Below are positions 23,365 to 31,286 of a stretch of DNA of 31,286 bases, piece after piece. Positions within the stretch are counted from its first letter, which is position 1. Each line of letters begins with the position of its first letter. A program made the translations under genes and the position numbers. The DNA lies in contig JALNZD010000049.1 of NCBI GenBank assembly GCA_023229505.1, positions 1 through 31,286 of the forward strand. Direction: 5' to 3'. Origin of the DNA: Bacteroidales bacterium. Its GTDB lineage: Bacteria; Bacteroidota; Bacteroidia; Bacteroidales; JAGOPY01. A model generated the notes under the pieces. The model was not told the origin of the DNA. It searched no databases and was given only the letters and a program-made list of their open reading frames with translations.

Positions 23365-24267
23365 ATGCTACGCGAAATAATCAAAATCGATGAAGACAAA
23401 TGTAACGGGTGCGGGCTATGCATCCCTTCATGCCCTGAGGGAGCCCTGCAAATTATTGACGGAAAAGCACGATTGGTAAGCGATCTTATGTGTGACGGCC
23501 TCGGGGCCTGCATCGGTGAATGCCCGGAAGGCGCAATCAAAATCGAAGAACGCGAAGCGGAACCCTACAACGAAAAAGCTGTGATCAAAGAGATCGTGAA
23601 GTTCGGCGAAAATACTGTGATTGCTCATCTTAAGCATCTGCTCGACCATAACGAAATGGTTTATTTTGAAACTGCCGTGGAATACCTCACGGATCACGGC
23701 CATAAGTTTTCCTTTGATGTCGGAAAAGCGTTGGATAAGGTTTACCAGAATAGCCTCAGCGGAGTTGGATGCGTTACAGGCGGATGCCCCGGCTCAAGGG
23801 TCATCGAATTTCCTATTGATATAGATCAGGTCGAAAAGGCCGGTAAAGATGAACCAGCATTTGTCGCTGTCCCTGTCTCAATAAAATCAGAACTCCGCCA
23901 GTGGCCGGTGCAGATGCACCTTATCAATCCCGGCGCATCCTACTTCAGGAACGCTGATGTCGTTCTCGCAGCCGATTGCGTTGCTTTTTCCGTGGGTAAT
24001 TTCCACCAGGAGTACCTGCAGGGTAATAGCCTCGCTATTGCCTGCCCCAAGCTGGATTCCGGCAAAGAGGCTTATGTCGAAAAATTGAAAGCCATGATCG
24101 ATGAATCAGAGATCAAATCGCTGCAGGTCTTGGTAATGGAGGTCCCCTGCTGCAGCGGACTGGTGCACATCGCCCAGATCGCCCGTGATGCTGCCAGCCG
24201 TAAAATCCCTATCAGAAAAACCGTTATCAGCATCAAAGGGGAAGTGCTGATGGAGGAATGGATTTAG
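23365..24267 (+). CDS. 4Fe-4S ferredoxin-domain protein
   Basis: The 300-residue protein opens with a ferredoxin domain. One cluster motif is standard (C13, C16, C19, C23, in CNGCGLCIPSC), and the second is looser (MCDGLGACIGEC, which has an extra residue pair). A C-terminal region of about 200 residues has further Cys sites (GCVTGGCPGS near 133, VPCCSGLVH near 258) that could bind another cluster. The function of this family is not firmly known to me. It occurs with hybrid-cluster-protein or hemerythrin-type genes in anaerobes, so electron supply for detoxification is likely. It is the first gene after the CRP/FNR palindrome. Confidence 0.75.
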   Translation: MLREIIKIDEDKCNGCGLCIPSCPEGALQIIDGKARLVSDLMCDGLGACIGECPEGAIKIEEREAEPYNEKAVIKEIVKFGENTVIAHLKHLLDHNEMVYFETAVEYLTDHGHKFSFDVGKALDKVYQNSLSGVGCVTGGCPGSRVIEFPIDIDQVEKAGKDEPAFVAVPVSIKSELRQWPVQMHLINPGASYFRNADVVLAADCVAFSVGNFHQEYLQGNSLAIACPKLDSGKEAYVEKLKAMIDESEIKSLQVLVMEVPCCSGLVHIAQIARDAASRKIPIRKTVISIKGEVLMEEWI

Positions 24268-24303
24268 AAAAGCAAAGGGCTTAGAACAAAGTACTATTTA
24301 AAT

Positions 24304-24393
24304 TAGTCCTCAACTTAAAATTCAAAATTTAAAACTTAAAATTAATTCTAGTCCCGAACTTAAAATTCAAAATTTAAAATTTAAAATTAATAC
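24304..24393. repeat. 45-bp tandem duplication built of heptamers
   Basis: Two 45-bp units (24304-24348, 24349-24393) with a few mismatches, each composed of in-phase heptamers such as AAAATTC, AAAATTT, AAAACTT. The second unit ends one base before the cupin ATG. Confidence 0.85.
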
Positions 24394-24394
24394 T

Positions 24395-24724
24395 ATGGAT
24401 ACTCAACTATTTTCCCATTCGCAAATCATCAATTTCACCGAAAAAGTCGATTACAGCCCGGAAGGCATCGTAAGCAAGCGGGTGATACAAAAAGAAAAGG
24501 GCAATGTAACCCTTTTTGCATTCAACAAAGGACAGAAACTCAGCGAGCATTCGGCTCCTTTTGATGCCATGATACAGGTTCTCGAAGGTCAGGCCGAAAT
24601 TCTGATCAACCGCGTGCCTTTTATGCTGACCGGCGGCCAGGCTATCATCATGCCGGCTAATATACCACACGCTGTGAACGCCACAGAGAGGTTCAAGATG
24701 TTGCTGACAATGATCAAGGAGTAA
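24395..24724 (+). CDS. Cupin domain protein
   Basis: The 109-residue small cupin has one beta-barrel: HSAPFDAMIQVLEGQAEI (about 52-70) gives the first motif and IMPANIPHAV (about 88-97) the second. The metal-binding set is reduced (His 53 and His 96 visible), so enzymatic activity is uncertain and a sensing or ligand-binding role is possible. In anaerobes this cupin type is often next to ferredoxin and hemerythrin genes of Fnr-type regulons. It lies 127 bases after the ferredoxin-like gene and 66 before the DUF438 gene, each gap filled by repeats. Confidence 0.8.
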   Translation: MDTQLFSHSQIINFTEKVDYSPEGIVSKRVIQKEKGNVTLFAFNKGQKLSEHSAPFDAMIQVLEGQAEILINRVPFMLTGGQAIIMPANIPHAVNATERFKMLLTMIKE

Positions 24725-24725
24725 A

Positions 24726-24781
24726 AAATTCCAAATTCCAAATTTCAAATTCCAAGTTTCTAGTTTCAACTTTCTAATTTC
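24726..24781. repeat. Degenerate 7-bp tandem array J
   Basis: Eight in-phase heptamers directly after the cupin stop: AAATTCC twice, AAATTTC, AAATTCC, AAGTTTC, TAGTTTC, AACTTTC, TAATTTC. The DUF438 ATG follows nine bases later. Confidence 0.85.
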
Positions 24782-24790
24782 AAAATCACC

Positions 24791-26032
24791 ATGAGTGAAC
24801 TAATCAATAATTCCGAAAGAAGAAAGGAACTTCTTAAAAAAATGATCCTGAAGCTTCATGCCGGTGAATCGGTAGATGAGGTGCGAAAAGAACTGATCAC
24901 ATTGCTGAAAACCATCCCTTACGGAGAAGTAGTGGAAGTCGAGCAACAATTGATCAACGAAGGCGCCCTGAGCAATGAGGAAGTGCTGAAATTCTGCGAT
25001 CTCCATACGCAGGCGCTGGATGGCCATATCGACCTGTCAGGGATGAGAATCGTCCCCCCGGGGCACCCTGTCGATACGTTTAAACGGGAAAACGCAGAAC
25101 TGCGAAAGGTCGCTGGACAGCTCGAAACCCTGTACAAGCGGATTGATACACTTAAATCAGAGCAGGAGATCCCATCCTTTTTCATGGAAATGAAATCGCT
25201 CTTCAACAGCCTTATGGATGTCGAAAAGCACTATGTCAGAAAGGAAAACCTTCTTTTTCCGTACCTTGAAAGGTACGGTATTACAGGCCCCCCAAAGGTG
25301 ATGTGGGGCAAACATGATGAGATCAGGGAGTTACTGAAAGCTTCCATTGAACTGCTCGGGAGCCCGGAAGGATTTACCATGGAAGACGCAGAAACTGCAG
25401 TTAAAATGATCCTTCAACCTGCATCTGCGGCTGTAGCAGATATGACCCTGAAAGAGGACCAGATCCTCCTACCCATGTCATACGATAAACTGACGGAACT
25501 GGAATGGTACGAGATCTGTAAGCAGACGCTTGAGATCGGCTTCTGCCTTTACGACCCGGATGTAGAATGGAAACCGGAAAATACCGAAGCGGACATGACG
25601 GAATCCCACGATTCAGATTTGATCCATTTGCCCTCCGGAAGCTTTACCAAAACTGAACTCCAGGCCATTCTCAACATCCTCCCGGTAGATATGACCTTTG
25701 TCGATAAAAATGAAAAGGTCAGGTACTTCAGCCAGGGAAAGGAAAGGATCTTCCAGCGCAGCAGGGCTATTCTCAACCGCGATGTCAAGCTCTGCCATCC
25801 TCCTTCCAGCGTTCACATCGTTGAACAGATCCAGGAAGATTTCAGGAGCGGGAAAGAAGACCATGCCCCGTTCTGGATTCAGATGAAAGGGAAGTTTATA
25901 TTTATCGAATACTACGCCCTCAGGGATGATAACGGCAATTTTCTCGGAACACTCGAAGTTTCCCAGGATCTTACCGAAAGACGCGCACTCAAGGGCGAAC
26001 AAAGAATTTTATCTTATCATAAAACTGAATAA
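24791..26032 (+). CDS. DUF438 - hemerythrin - PAS protein
   Basis: The 413-residue protein has three modules. A DUF438 helical domain spans about 1-85 (EVRKELITLLKTIPYGEV). A hemerythrin-type four-helix domain spans about 110-245, with His/Glu ligand segments DVEKHYVRKENLLFPYLE, MWGKHDEIRELL and LKEDQILLPM. A PAS domain spans about 285-405, ending in DLTERRALKGEQRIL. The hemerythrin part would bind a di-iron centre that senses or scavenges O2 or NO; the PAS part may hold a ligand. It is a conserved member of Fnr-type stress clusters and sits three bases upstream of the DUF1858/DUF2249 gene, probably as its partner. Confidence 0.85.
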   Translation: MSELINNSERRKELLKKMILKLHAGESVDEVRKELITLLKTIPYGEVVEVEQQLINEGALSNEEVLKFCDLHTQALDGHIDLSGMRIVPPGHPVDTFKRENAELRKVAGQLETLYKRIDTLKSEQEIPSFFMEMKSLFNSLMDVEKHYVRKENLLFPYLERYGITGPPKVMWGKHDEIRELLKASIELLGSPEGFTMEDAETAVKMILQPASAAVADMTLKEDQILLPMSYDKLTELEWYEICKQTLEIGFCLYDPDVEWKPENTEADMTESHDSDLIHLPSGSFTKTELQAILNILPVDMTFVDKNEKVRYFSQGKERIFQRSRAILNRDVKLCHPPSSVHIVEQIQEDFRSGKEDHAPFWIQMKGKFIFIEYYALRDDNGNFLGTLEVSQDLTERRALKGEQRILSYHKTE

Positions 26033-26035
26033 ACA

Positions 26036-26563
26036 ATGGAAACTGAAAAACTTATCATAACACCTAAAACCAAGGTCCATGACCTTTTGAGCGCTTATCC
26101 CGAACTGGAATCATTATTGATTGAGATGGCGCCTGTTTTCAAAAAATTACAAAATCCGGTTTTGCGGCGGACTATTGCCCGTGTCACTACCCTTCAACAT
26201 GCCGCAATAGTCGGTGAGATCCCGGTGCATTCACTCGTAAATGCATTGCGAAACCGCGTGGGACAGGATATCCTGGAAGGTATCGAATCTGTTCCCGGCA
26301 GATCAGATAAACAACCATCATGGTTTAACCGTGAGAGGATCGTCAAACAGCTTGATGCCCGGCCAATAATAGAGCAGGGCGGACATCCGCTCGGAGATGT
26401 CCTGACAGACATCCGCGGCCTGAAAGCAGGCGATATCTATGAGCTGATCACGCCATTTCTCCCGGCCCCTTTGATTGAACGGGTGGTTGACCAGGGATTC
26501 GACGCCTGGAGCAAAAAAGAGGCTGAAGATATTATCAGGACTTATTTCTATAAAAAAGGATAA
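26036..26563 (+). CDS. DUF1858 - DUF2249 protein
   Basis: The 175-residue protein has an N-terminal DUF1858 domain (about 8-75, KVHDLLSAYPELESLLIEMA) and a C-terminal DUF2249 domain (about 108-172, LDARPIIEQGGHPLGDVL). DUF2249 belongs to the SirA/TusA-like fold; this copy lacks the Cys-Pro signature of TusA (HPLGDVL instead). The two domains are found together with hemerythrin-DUF438 proteins in anaerobes and denitrifiers. Biochemical function is not settled; a role in NO or redox stress is inferred from neighbours. It starts three bases after the preceding stop. Confidence 0.85.
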   Translation: METEKLIITPKTKVHDLLSAYPELESLLIEMAPVFKKLQNPVLRRTIARVTTLQHAAIVGEIPVHSLVNALRNRVGQDILEGIESVPGRSDKQPSWFNRERIVKQLDARPIIEQGGHPLGDVLTDIRGLKAGDIYELITPFLPAPLIERVVDQGFDAWSKKEAEDIIRTYFYKKG

Positions 26564-26568
26564 AACTG

Positions 26569-26645
<77 letters not shown>

Positions 26646-26784
26646 CTAATCTTTTCCTTCCTGAAAAAAAAACATCGGTGCAATTTTCTTAACTTTACGG
26701 TGTTAATATTTATGACTTTCGAAATTCCGGTACCGGGCATTCGATGGTTACTTTTATTGCCTGTTATAATTAAAACCTTGATTA

Positions 26785-28650
26785 ATGGCTCCATTCACAT
26801 TGAAAACGAAATATTTAATACTCACCATCCTGATCGTGCCTTTTATTTATTTCTCAAGTCTACCAGCAATAGGATTTGGCCAGGTTACCGATACTACGAT
26901 CACGCCAGATGACCTTTATCAGACAGATGACATCCCGGATCCCGATTCCCTTATCAATAAAGGAAATCAATTGATTAATGATGTTGACCAGGCTGATAAG
27001 ATCCTGAATGAATCCATTACTATAGGTATGCTCGATAGCCTGACTTCTATTCCTTACTTCCAGGATTATTATTTTAATACGGACACTTCTTTATTAAATG
27101 TATATAATTTTCCCATGGGGCACGTCCCTGTTTATTCTGATTCTGTTTACAGAGCAAGGATTGAAAAACTGGATCAGGAAACTCCTCTCGATTTAACCTA
27201 TAACCAATCGGTTAAATCATTTATAGAATTATATGCTGTGGGAAAACGTCAACTCATGTCAAAAATATTAGGCCTGAAAGAGATCTATTTTCCGATGATT
27301 GAGGAATACCTGGATAAATATGACATTCCATTGGAAATGAAATACCTGGCCGTTGTGGAATCCGCCTTGAATCCCACTGCCGGTTCACGAGCCGGGGCCA
27401 AAGGGCTATGGCAATTCATGTATTACACCGGTAAGCTTTATGGCTTGAAAGTGACTTCCCTTACCGACGACCGGTTTGACCCATATCTGGCCACCGATGC
27501 GGCATGCCGGCATTTACGTGATCTATACGCTATGTTCGGCGATTGGAACCTGGTCATGGCAGCTTATAATTCAGGTTCCGGGAATGTGAAAAAAGCCATC
27601 CGAAGAGCCGGTGGAGTATGTGATTATTGGGCAATCTGGCCTTTTCTTCCCAAGGAAACCCGTGGCTATGTCCCCGCTTTTATTGCCGTGAACTATGTTA
27701 TGAGTTATGCGTCAGAACACAACCTGTATCCGCTGGATCCAGGTATTCTCTATGGTGGGATTGATACTATCTGGGTTAGCCAGCCGCTGGCATTCGACCA
27801 GATTTCCGAATTCCTCAATATTTCAAAGGAAGAAATAGAATTCTTAAATCCGGTTTTTAAATCTGGCATAATTCCCGCTTATAATGGGAAAACTTACAGC
27901 CTGCGCCTGCCAAAAGACCAGGCCTTGAAATTCGCCGAAAATGAGCAATCTATATATAATTACAAGAGTAAAAGCGGGCTGGAAAAAGAAAAACTGGTCG
28001 TAGAAATTAAAAAAGCAACGGATCGACAATACCATACCGTGAGATCTGGTGAAAGCCTAGGCCTTATCGCCAGGAAATACAATGTTTCCGTAAAACAAAT
28101 CCAGCAGTGGAATGGGATGAAAGGTACCATGATCCATCCCGGCCAGCAACTTGTGGTTATTCCTTCTTCAAATTATGCCTATGTCCCTTCCTCATCAAAT
28201 ACAAAATCATCGCAAAAAACTGCACAGACATCAACTGCCACAAATAGCGCTCCTTCAACTTCAAAACCTGCTGCAACTTCCGCCGAATTTCACTATGTGA
28301 AATCGGGGGAAAACCTGGCCATGATCGCCCAGAAATATGGATGCTCCGTGGATAATCTGAAAGCCTGGAATAATCTCAGGAACAATACGATTTATCCTAA
28401 GCAGAAACTGAAAGTCTCGGGCGAAACGGCACTGGCCCAATCAATAGAACCTGATCCTGCTCCAGCTAAAGTGACATCAAATCCAGAAAATAAGTATTTC
28501 TACTATACCGTAAAGAAGGGTGATACGCTTTGGGACATTGCCCAGCAATACAAAGGGGTTTCTGTTGATGATATCAAAAGGTGGAATAATATGGGAAACT
28601 CATCCAAACTGCAGGTCGGGCAGAAACTCAAAATTGGCAGGAATGGTTAA
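26785..28650 (+). CDS. MltD-like lytic transglycosylase with three LysM domains
   Basis: The 621-residue exported protein has a signal anchor or peptide (about 9-30), an SLT transglycosylase domain (about 165-310) with the catalytic Glu in AVVESALNP (E193), the GAKGLWQFM segment and the AAYNSGSGNV segment, and three C-terminal LysM domains (about 412-456, 507-550 and 573-617) joined by Ser/Thr-rich linkers. It would cleave peptidoglycan to 1,6-anhydro muropeptides while LysM binds glycan chains. This is the usual Bacteroidetes MltD arrangement. Its stop overlaps the DUF4837 lipoprotein start by eight bases. Confidence 0.9.
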   Translation: MAPFTLKTKYLILTILIVPFIYFSSLPAIGFGQVTDTTITPDDLYQTDDIPDPDSLINKGNQLINDVDQADKILNESITIGMLDSLTSIPYFQDYYFNTDTSLLNVYNFPMGHVPVYSDSVYRARIEKLDQETPLDLTYNQSVKSFIELYAVGKRQLMSKILGLKEIYFPMIEEYLDKYDIPLEMKYLAVVESALNPTAGSRAGAKGLWQFMYYTGKLYGLKVTSLTDDRFDPYLATDAACRHLRDLYAMFGDWNLVMAAYNSGSGNVKKAIRRAGGVCDYWAIWPFLPKETRGYVPAFIAVNYVMSYASEHNLYPLDPGILYGGIDTIWVSQPLAFDQISEFLNISKEEIEFLNPVFKSGIIPAYNGKTYSLRLPKDQALKFAENEQSIYNYKSKSGLEKEKLVVEIKKATDRQYHTVRSGESLGLIARKYNVSVKQIQQWNGMKGTMIHPGQQLVVIPSSNYAYVPSSSNTKSSQKTAQTSTATNSAPSTSKPAATSAEFHYVKSGENLAMIAQKYGCSVDNLKAWNNLRNNTIYPKQKLKVSGETALAQSIEPDPAPAKVTSNPENKYFYYTVKKGDTLWDIAQQYKGVSVDDIKRWNNMGNSSKLQVGQKLKIGRNG

Positions 28651-29638
28651 ACGATTAATTCTCCTGGCGCTTTTATCATCCTGCAGCCTGGGTAAATCAG
28701 GGATGTTCCCTTCAACCGGCACTGTTAATGAGTTGCTGATCATAACCAATGATAAAGGCCAGTGGGAAGGGCCTTTAGGAGATACGATCCGGGCTTTCTT
28801 CGGGGCTGAACAGGTTGGGCTTTCCCAGCCGGAACCTGTTTTCGACATGCTTAACATTGCCGATGAAAATTTAAATGACATATTTAAAAAATTCCATAAT
28901 ATTTTCATCGCAGATATAAACCCGCAGGCAACCCAAACGACATCGGAAATGAAACAAAATCTTTGGGCCGGGCCGCAAAGAGTAATCAAGATAACAGCAC
29001 CGGACCTGCAATCCTTTTATAAAGAATTCGACCTGAAGAAAGAGACCTTTATCAAGCTATTTATTGAACTGGAGCGGCTAAGGACCCTTTCTATCAACAA
29101 TATGGCAATGGATATCAAGCTTTCCGATATCGTGGCGAAAAAATTCGGCATCAAACTTCCTCTGCCGGAAGGATTCTATCTTGCAAAAGAAACAAAAGAT
29201 TTTCTCTGGCTCAGGCATAAAGTTACTAAAGTCAAACAGGCCCTGGAACTGGGCATCATGATATATACCATGGACTATCATGATACGATCGTTTTTAATC
29301 CGCGACATATTATCCGATGGAGAAATACCATTACCCTGGAATATATTCCGGGACCGTCGCCTACATCTTTTATGAAAGTTGCTGAAGAAAATGTACCGCC
29401 GGTTTTCGATACAATAACGGATTTTCCGGGAGGCTATGCTGTAGAAACCAGGGGCTTATGGGAAGTTGAAAATGATTTTATGGGCGGGCCTTTTATCAAT
29501 TATACCTTTATCGATACGGCAAATAATAAAGTCATCACACTCGATGGCTATGTGTATAATCCAAATGATGTAAAGAAATATTACCTGCGGGAACTGGAAT
29601 CAATCTTCTTTGCCGTAAAATTTATTTCCCGGCAATAA
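28643..29638 (+). CDS. DUF4837 family lipoprotein
   Basis: The 331-residue predicted lipoprotein (LALLSSCSLGKS, lipidated Cys 14) matches the Bacteroidetes-specific DUF4837 family, often annotated only as unknown. Family features seen here include an NDKGQWEGPLGD segment near the N-terminus and an RGLWEVENDFMGGPFI block near residue 275. ATG 28643 is chosen because it starts the lipoprotein signal and overlaps the transglycosylase stop by eight bases; the open frame extends upstream within that gene. Co-transcription points to a cell-envelope role. Confidence 0.85.
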   Translation: MVKRLILLALLSSCSLGKSGMFPSTGTVNELLIITNDKGQWEGPLGDTIRAFFGAEQVGLSQPEPVFDMLNIADENLNDIFKKFHNIFIADINPQATQTTSEMKQNLWAGPQRVIKITAPDLQSFYKEFDLKKETFIKLFIELERLRTLSINNMAMDIKLSDIVAKKFGIKLPLPEGFYLAKETKDFLWLRHKVTKVKQALELGIMIYTMDYHDTIVFNPRHIIRWRNTITLEYIPGPSPTSFMKVAEENVPPVFDTITDFPGGYAVETRGLWEVENDFMGGPFINYTFIDTANNKVITLDGYVYNPNDVKKYYLRELESIFFAVKFISRQ

Positions 29639-29640
29639 GA

Positions 29641-30051
29641 TCAATCCTTTTTGTTTTCTTTTATGAAGATGGTCGTGATCGTGATATCAGGTCTCGTTTC
29701 TTCGTTGATAAGCTTTCCTTTCTCATACCGGCCTAAGAGAATGGTGTCGAAAGTCCCTGAAAACACCATGTAAACACTGCTCTCTGCTTCTTTATAAATC
29801 CAGTTCCCCTCCAAAACAGAGAAACCGGCATGGACCTTTGCCGTAAAATCTTCCAGCAATTCATAGCTGATCGCTTTCTGGCTTTCTTTCGAAGCTTCAA
29901 GGGTGCCGGGATCTATCCGTAAATTAGTGTTGAATTGAACATCTTCCACCTTCCACATACCGGCAAGCTTTTTTTCAATGGGTTTGGAACAACTAAACAA
30001 TAATGCTCCGGAAATTAAGATGACAAGGGGAAATAATACTTGGTTTTTCAT
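29641..30051 (-). CDS. Small lipoprotein, possibly lipocalin-like
   Basis: A 136-residue protein with a lipoprotein signal (LISGALLFSCSKP, Cys 21) followed by a beta-rich domain beginning KKLAGMWKVEDVQF. That opening is typical of small Bacteroidetes lipocalin-like lipoproteins, but no family was assigned with certainty. It converges on the DUF4837 gene with two bases between stops. A minus-strand -7-like box TAGTTTTG lies at 30121-30114, 63 bases upstream of its ATG. Confidence 0.65.
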   Translation of the reverse strand: MKNQVLFPLVILISGALLFSCSKPIEKKLAGMWKVEDVQFNTNLRIDPGTLEASKESQKAISYELLEDFTAKVHAGFSVLEGNWIYKEAESSVYMVFSGTFDTILLGRYEKGKLINEETRPDITITTIFIKENKKD

Positions 30052-30315
30052 GGTATCAGTCTTTTATTGATTTTATAACTTTGATGAATCTCAGAATCTT
30101 CTGTAATTCCAGGCAAAACTAAGGAAAAATCAGGAAATCCGGTTAAAGCCTGACTTCTTTGTTTACTACGGAGAAACGGAGATGTGGAGAACGGGCAACT
30201 CCGAAAGGTTTTTGTGCTCTTTTTGAGGTTTTCAGGAAATATTTTCATTTGTGAATTTTCCTATCTTTAAGGTGCTTATTAATGCTTCTTTACAAAACAG
30301 CAATCCTATAATAAA
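30052..30315. other. Divergent intergenic region with octamer repeat
   Basis: No gene seen. Three in-phase octamers at 30166-30189 (CTACGGAG, AAACGGAG, ATGTGGAG). A -7-like TATCTTTA at 30262-30269 is a weak candidate for the downstream gene. Confidence 0.5.
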
Positions 30316-31185
30316 TTGAAAAAACTTTTGCAAATTTTGTTAGTTTTTATTGCCAATTTCTCCTTAGCTCAAAATATCTGGGAGCCTGTTAATTTCCCTG
30401 ATACACTCGGCCCGAAAGCCCTGAATGCAGAAAAGGAGGACATCCTGTTTGTCGCGACAGGAGCGGATAATGAATTTTTCGGGCTTTTCAGATCATATGA
30501 TGATGGAAACACCTGGGAATTGTTAGATGTAGATACAACAAGCCCTTATATTAATATTTATACAATCCGGTATAATCCGGAAGGTATTCTGTTCCTGGGT
30601 GCTAACGGTACGATATACAGGTCATCTGACGATGGTAATAGTTTTGAACAGGTTTATTCGGGCGGCGGTAATATTTTAAAAATTAGTTTTTCACCTTCCG
30701 GTGATATTTTTGCTATCGGATGGTCAGACATATTACGATCCTCTGATAACGGTAATACCTGGGATATTGTTTATCCCAATAATGGTGTTCAATACTTTGG
30801 CGATATGGCTTTCGGATTAAATGGAGAAATCTATGCTGTATGTGTGGATTTTCAATACATAGGGCCTGGTTTTTACCGGTCGCTTGATGGTGGAGATACC
30901 TGGGAAAATATTGGAATAACTGATTCCTGGCTGTATTCTATTCGAGTTAACAATGAGGGGACTATAATTGTCAGTGGAGAGATGGGTAATTTTACTTCAA
31001 ATGATGGTGGTCAAAGTTGGACCCCAGTTTATTCTATTCCAGCACAAGTAATGGAATCTGATGCATTTGATAATCTGATTGGCGGCTGTCACATCTGGGG
31101 TTATGGTTGCTGGTTTTCGGATAACTGGGGTGAAACCTGGATAAGTTTAGTTGATACAGTTATCAATACTCCGGTAAATTTTTAA
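30316..31185 (+). CDS. Secreted beta-propeller (BNR/YCF48-like repeat) protein
   Basis: A 289-residue protein with a signal peptide (KKLLQILLVFIANFSLAQ) and repeated blades of about 40-45 residues carrying the Asp-box-like motif S-x-D-D/N-G-x-T/S-W: SYDDGNTWE, SSDDGNSFE, SSDNGNTWD, SLDGGDTWE, TSNDGGQSW, FSDNWGETW. Such propellers bind ligands or glycans at the cell surface. The start is TTG at 30316, as no ATG fits before the signal peptide. No T9SS tail is present: the protein ends soon after the sixth repeat, so it may be shortened relative to larger relatives. Confidence 0.7.
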   Translation: MKKLLQILLVFIANFSLAQNIWEPVNFPDTLGPKALNAEKEDILFVATGADNEFFGLFRSYDDGNTWELLDVDTTSPYINIYTIRYNPEGILFLGANGTIYRSSDDGNSFEQVYSGGGNILKISFSPSGDIFAIGWSDILRSSDNGNTWDIVYPNNGVQYFGDMAFGLNGEIYAVCVDFQYIGPGFYRSLDGGDTWENIGITDSWLYSIRVNNEGTIIVSGEMGNFTSNDGGQSWTPVYSIPAQVMESDAFDNLIGGCHIWGYGCWFSDNWGETWISLVDTVINTPVNF

Positions 31186-31286
31186 GCAGCTAACCTCCCG
31201 ATGCTCAAACACTCGTCATACAACAGACGGATTTTTTCGCAACTCAGGTCGAGAGCTAACTTTGAAAAAATTAAATCAGTGATATA
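31182..31286 (-). CDS. Possible partial gene entering from right edge
   Basis: On the minus strand a frame is open for 34 codons from the window edge to TAA at 31184-31182 and reads protein-like (LDLSCEKIRLLYDECLSIG). It would overlap the stop of the beta-propeller gene by three to four bases. Too short for a family call. Confidence 0.3.
   Translation of the reverse strand, partial: YITDLIFSKLALDLSCEKIRLLYDECLSIGRLAA

Overview
The window looks like a chromosomal segment of an anaerobic member of the Bacteroidetes, probably Bacteroidales or a relative. The signs are a type IX secretion (T9SS) C-terminal domain, several candidate promoters with the Bacteroidetes -7 element TAnnTTTG, a DUF4837 lipoprotein, Bacteroidetes-type lipoproteins and oxygen-sensitive Fe-S enzymes. 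The species cannot be named from sequence alone. No rRNA, tRNA, CRISPR array or complete transposase gene was found.

Layout. (1) 1-5000 is an accessory patch. It has an Xre/ImmA-type metalloprotease plus a DUF4411 PIN-domain protein (toxin-antitoxin-like), a decayed duplicate of an outer-membrane beta-barrel gene, a GT39-like glycosyltransferase and a small lipoprotein. Two near-identical 63-bp hairpin repeats flank it. (2) 5014-9768 carries the intact beta-barrel gene, a TPR protein, a secreted Porphyromonas-type peptidylarginine deiminase with a T9SS sorting domain, and tatA. (3) 9791-19685, minus strand, is a nine-gene, almost gapless redox operon. Its order is Cys-rich protein, DRTGG protein, DRTGG-HATPase protein, HydS-like [FeFe]-hydrogenase-domain protein, NuoE/HydC, NuoF/HydB, a NuoG/FdhA-like subunit without a recognisable Mo ligand, NfnA, NfnB. 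(4) 19700-22460 is sparse and decayed: a membrane protein gene with an in-frame stop, an unknown gene, and an ORF6N gene cut by a block of small stem-loops. (5) 22460-26563 holds a divergent Crp/Fnr regulator and a four-gene cluster (ferredoxin-like, cupin, DUF438-hemerythrin-PAS, DUF1858-DUF2249), with a perfect CRP/FNR-type palindrome between them. (6) 26785-31185 encodes an MltD-like transglycosylase with LysM domains, a DUF4837 lipoprotein, a second lipoprotein and a secreted beta-propeller protein.

How it fits together. The redox operon resembles an electron-bifurcating NADH module (NuoEF-like) joined to an NADPH/ferredoxin transhydrogenase module (NfnAB). The NuoG-like subunit between them has neither an H-cluster nor the usual FDH active site, so its end acceptor is unclear. 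The H-cluster protein, the two DRTGG proteins and the HATPase look like a sensing and regulatory arm rather than the catalytic subunit. The Crp/Fnr-linked cluster looks like a response to low oxygen or nitrosative stress.

A second theme is a set of degenerate tandem arrays with a strict 7-base (sometimes 8- or 10-base) period between genes. They abut start codons, stop codons and promoter elements, and one supplies the last codons and stop of the Crp/Fnr gene.
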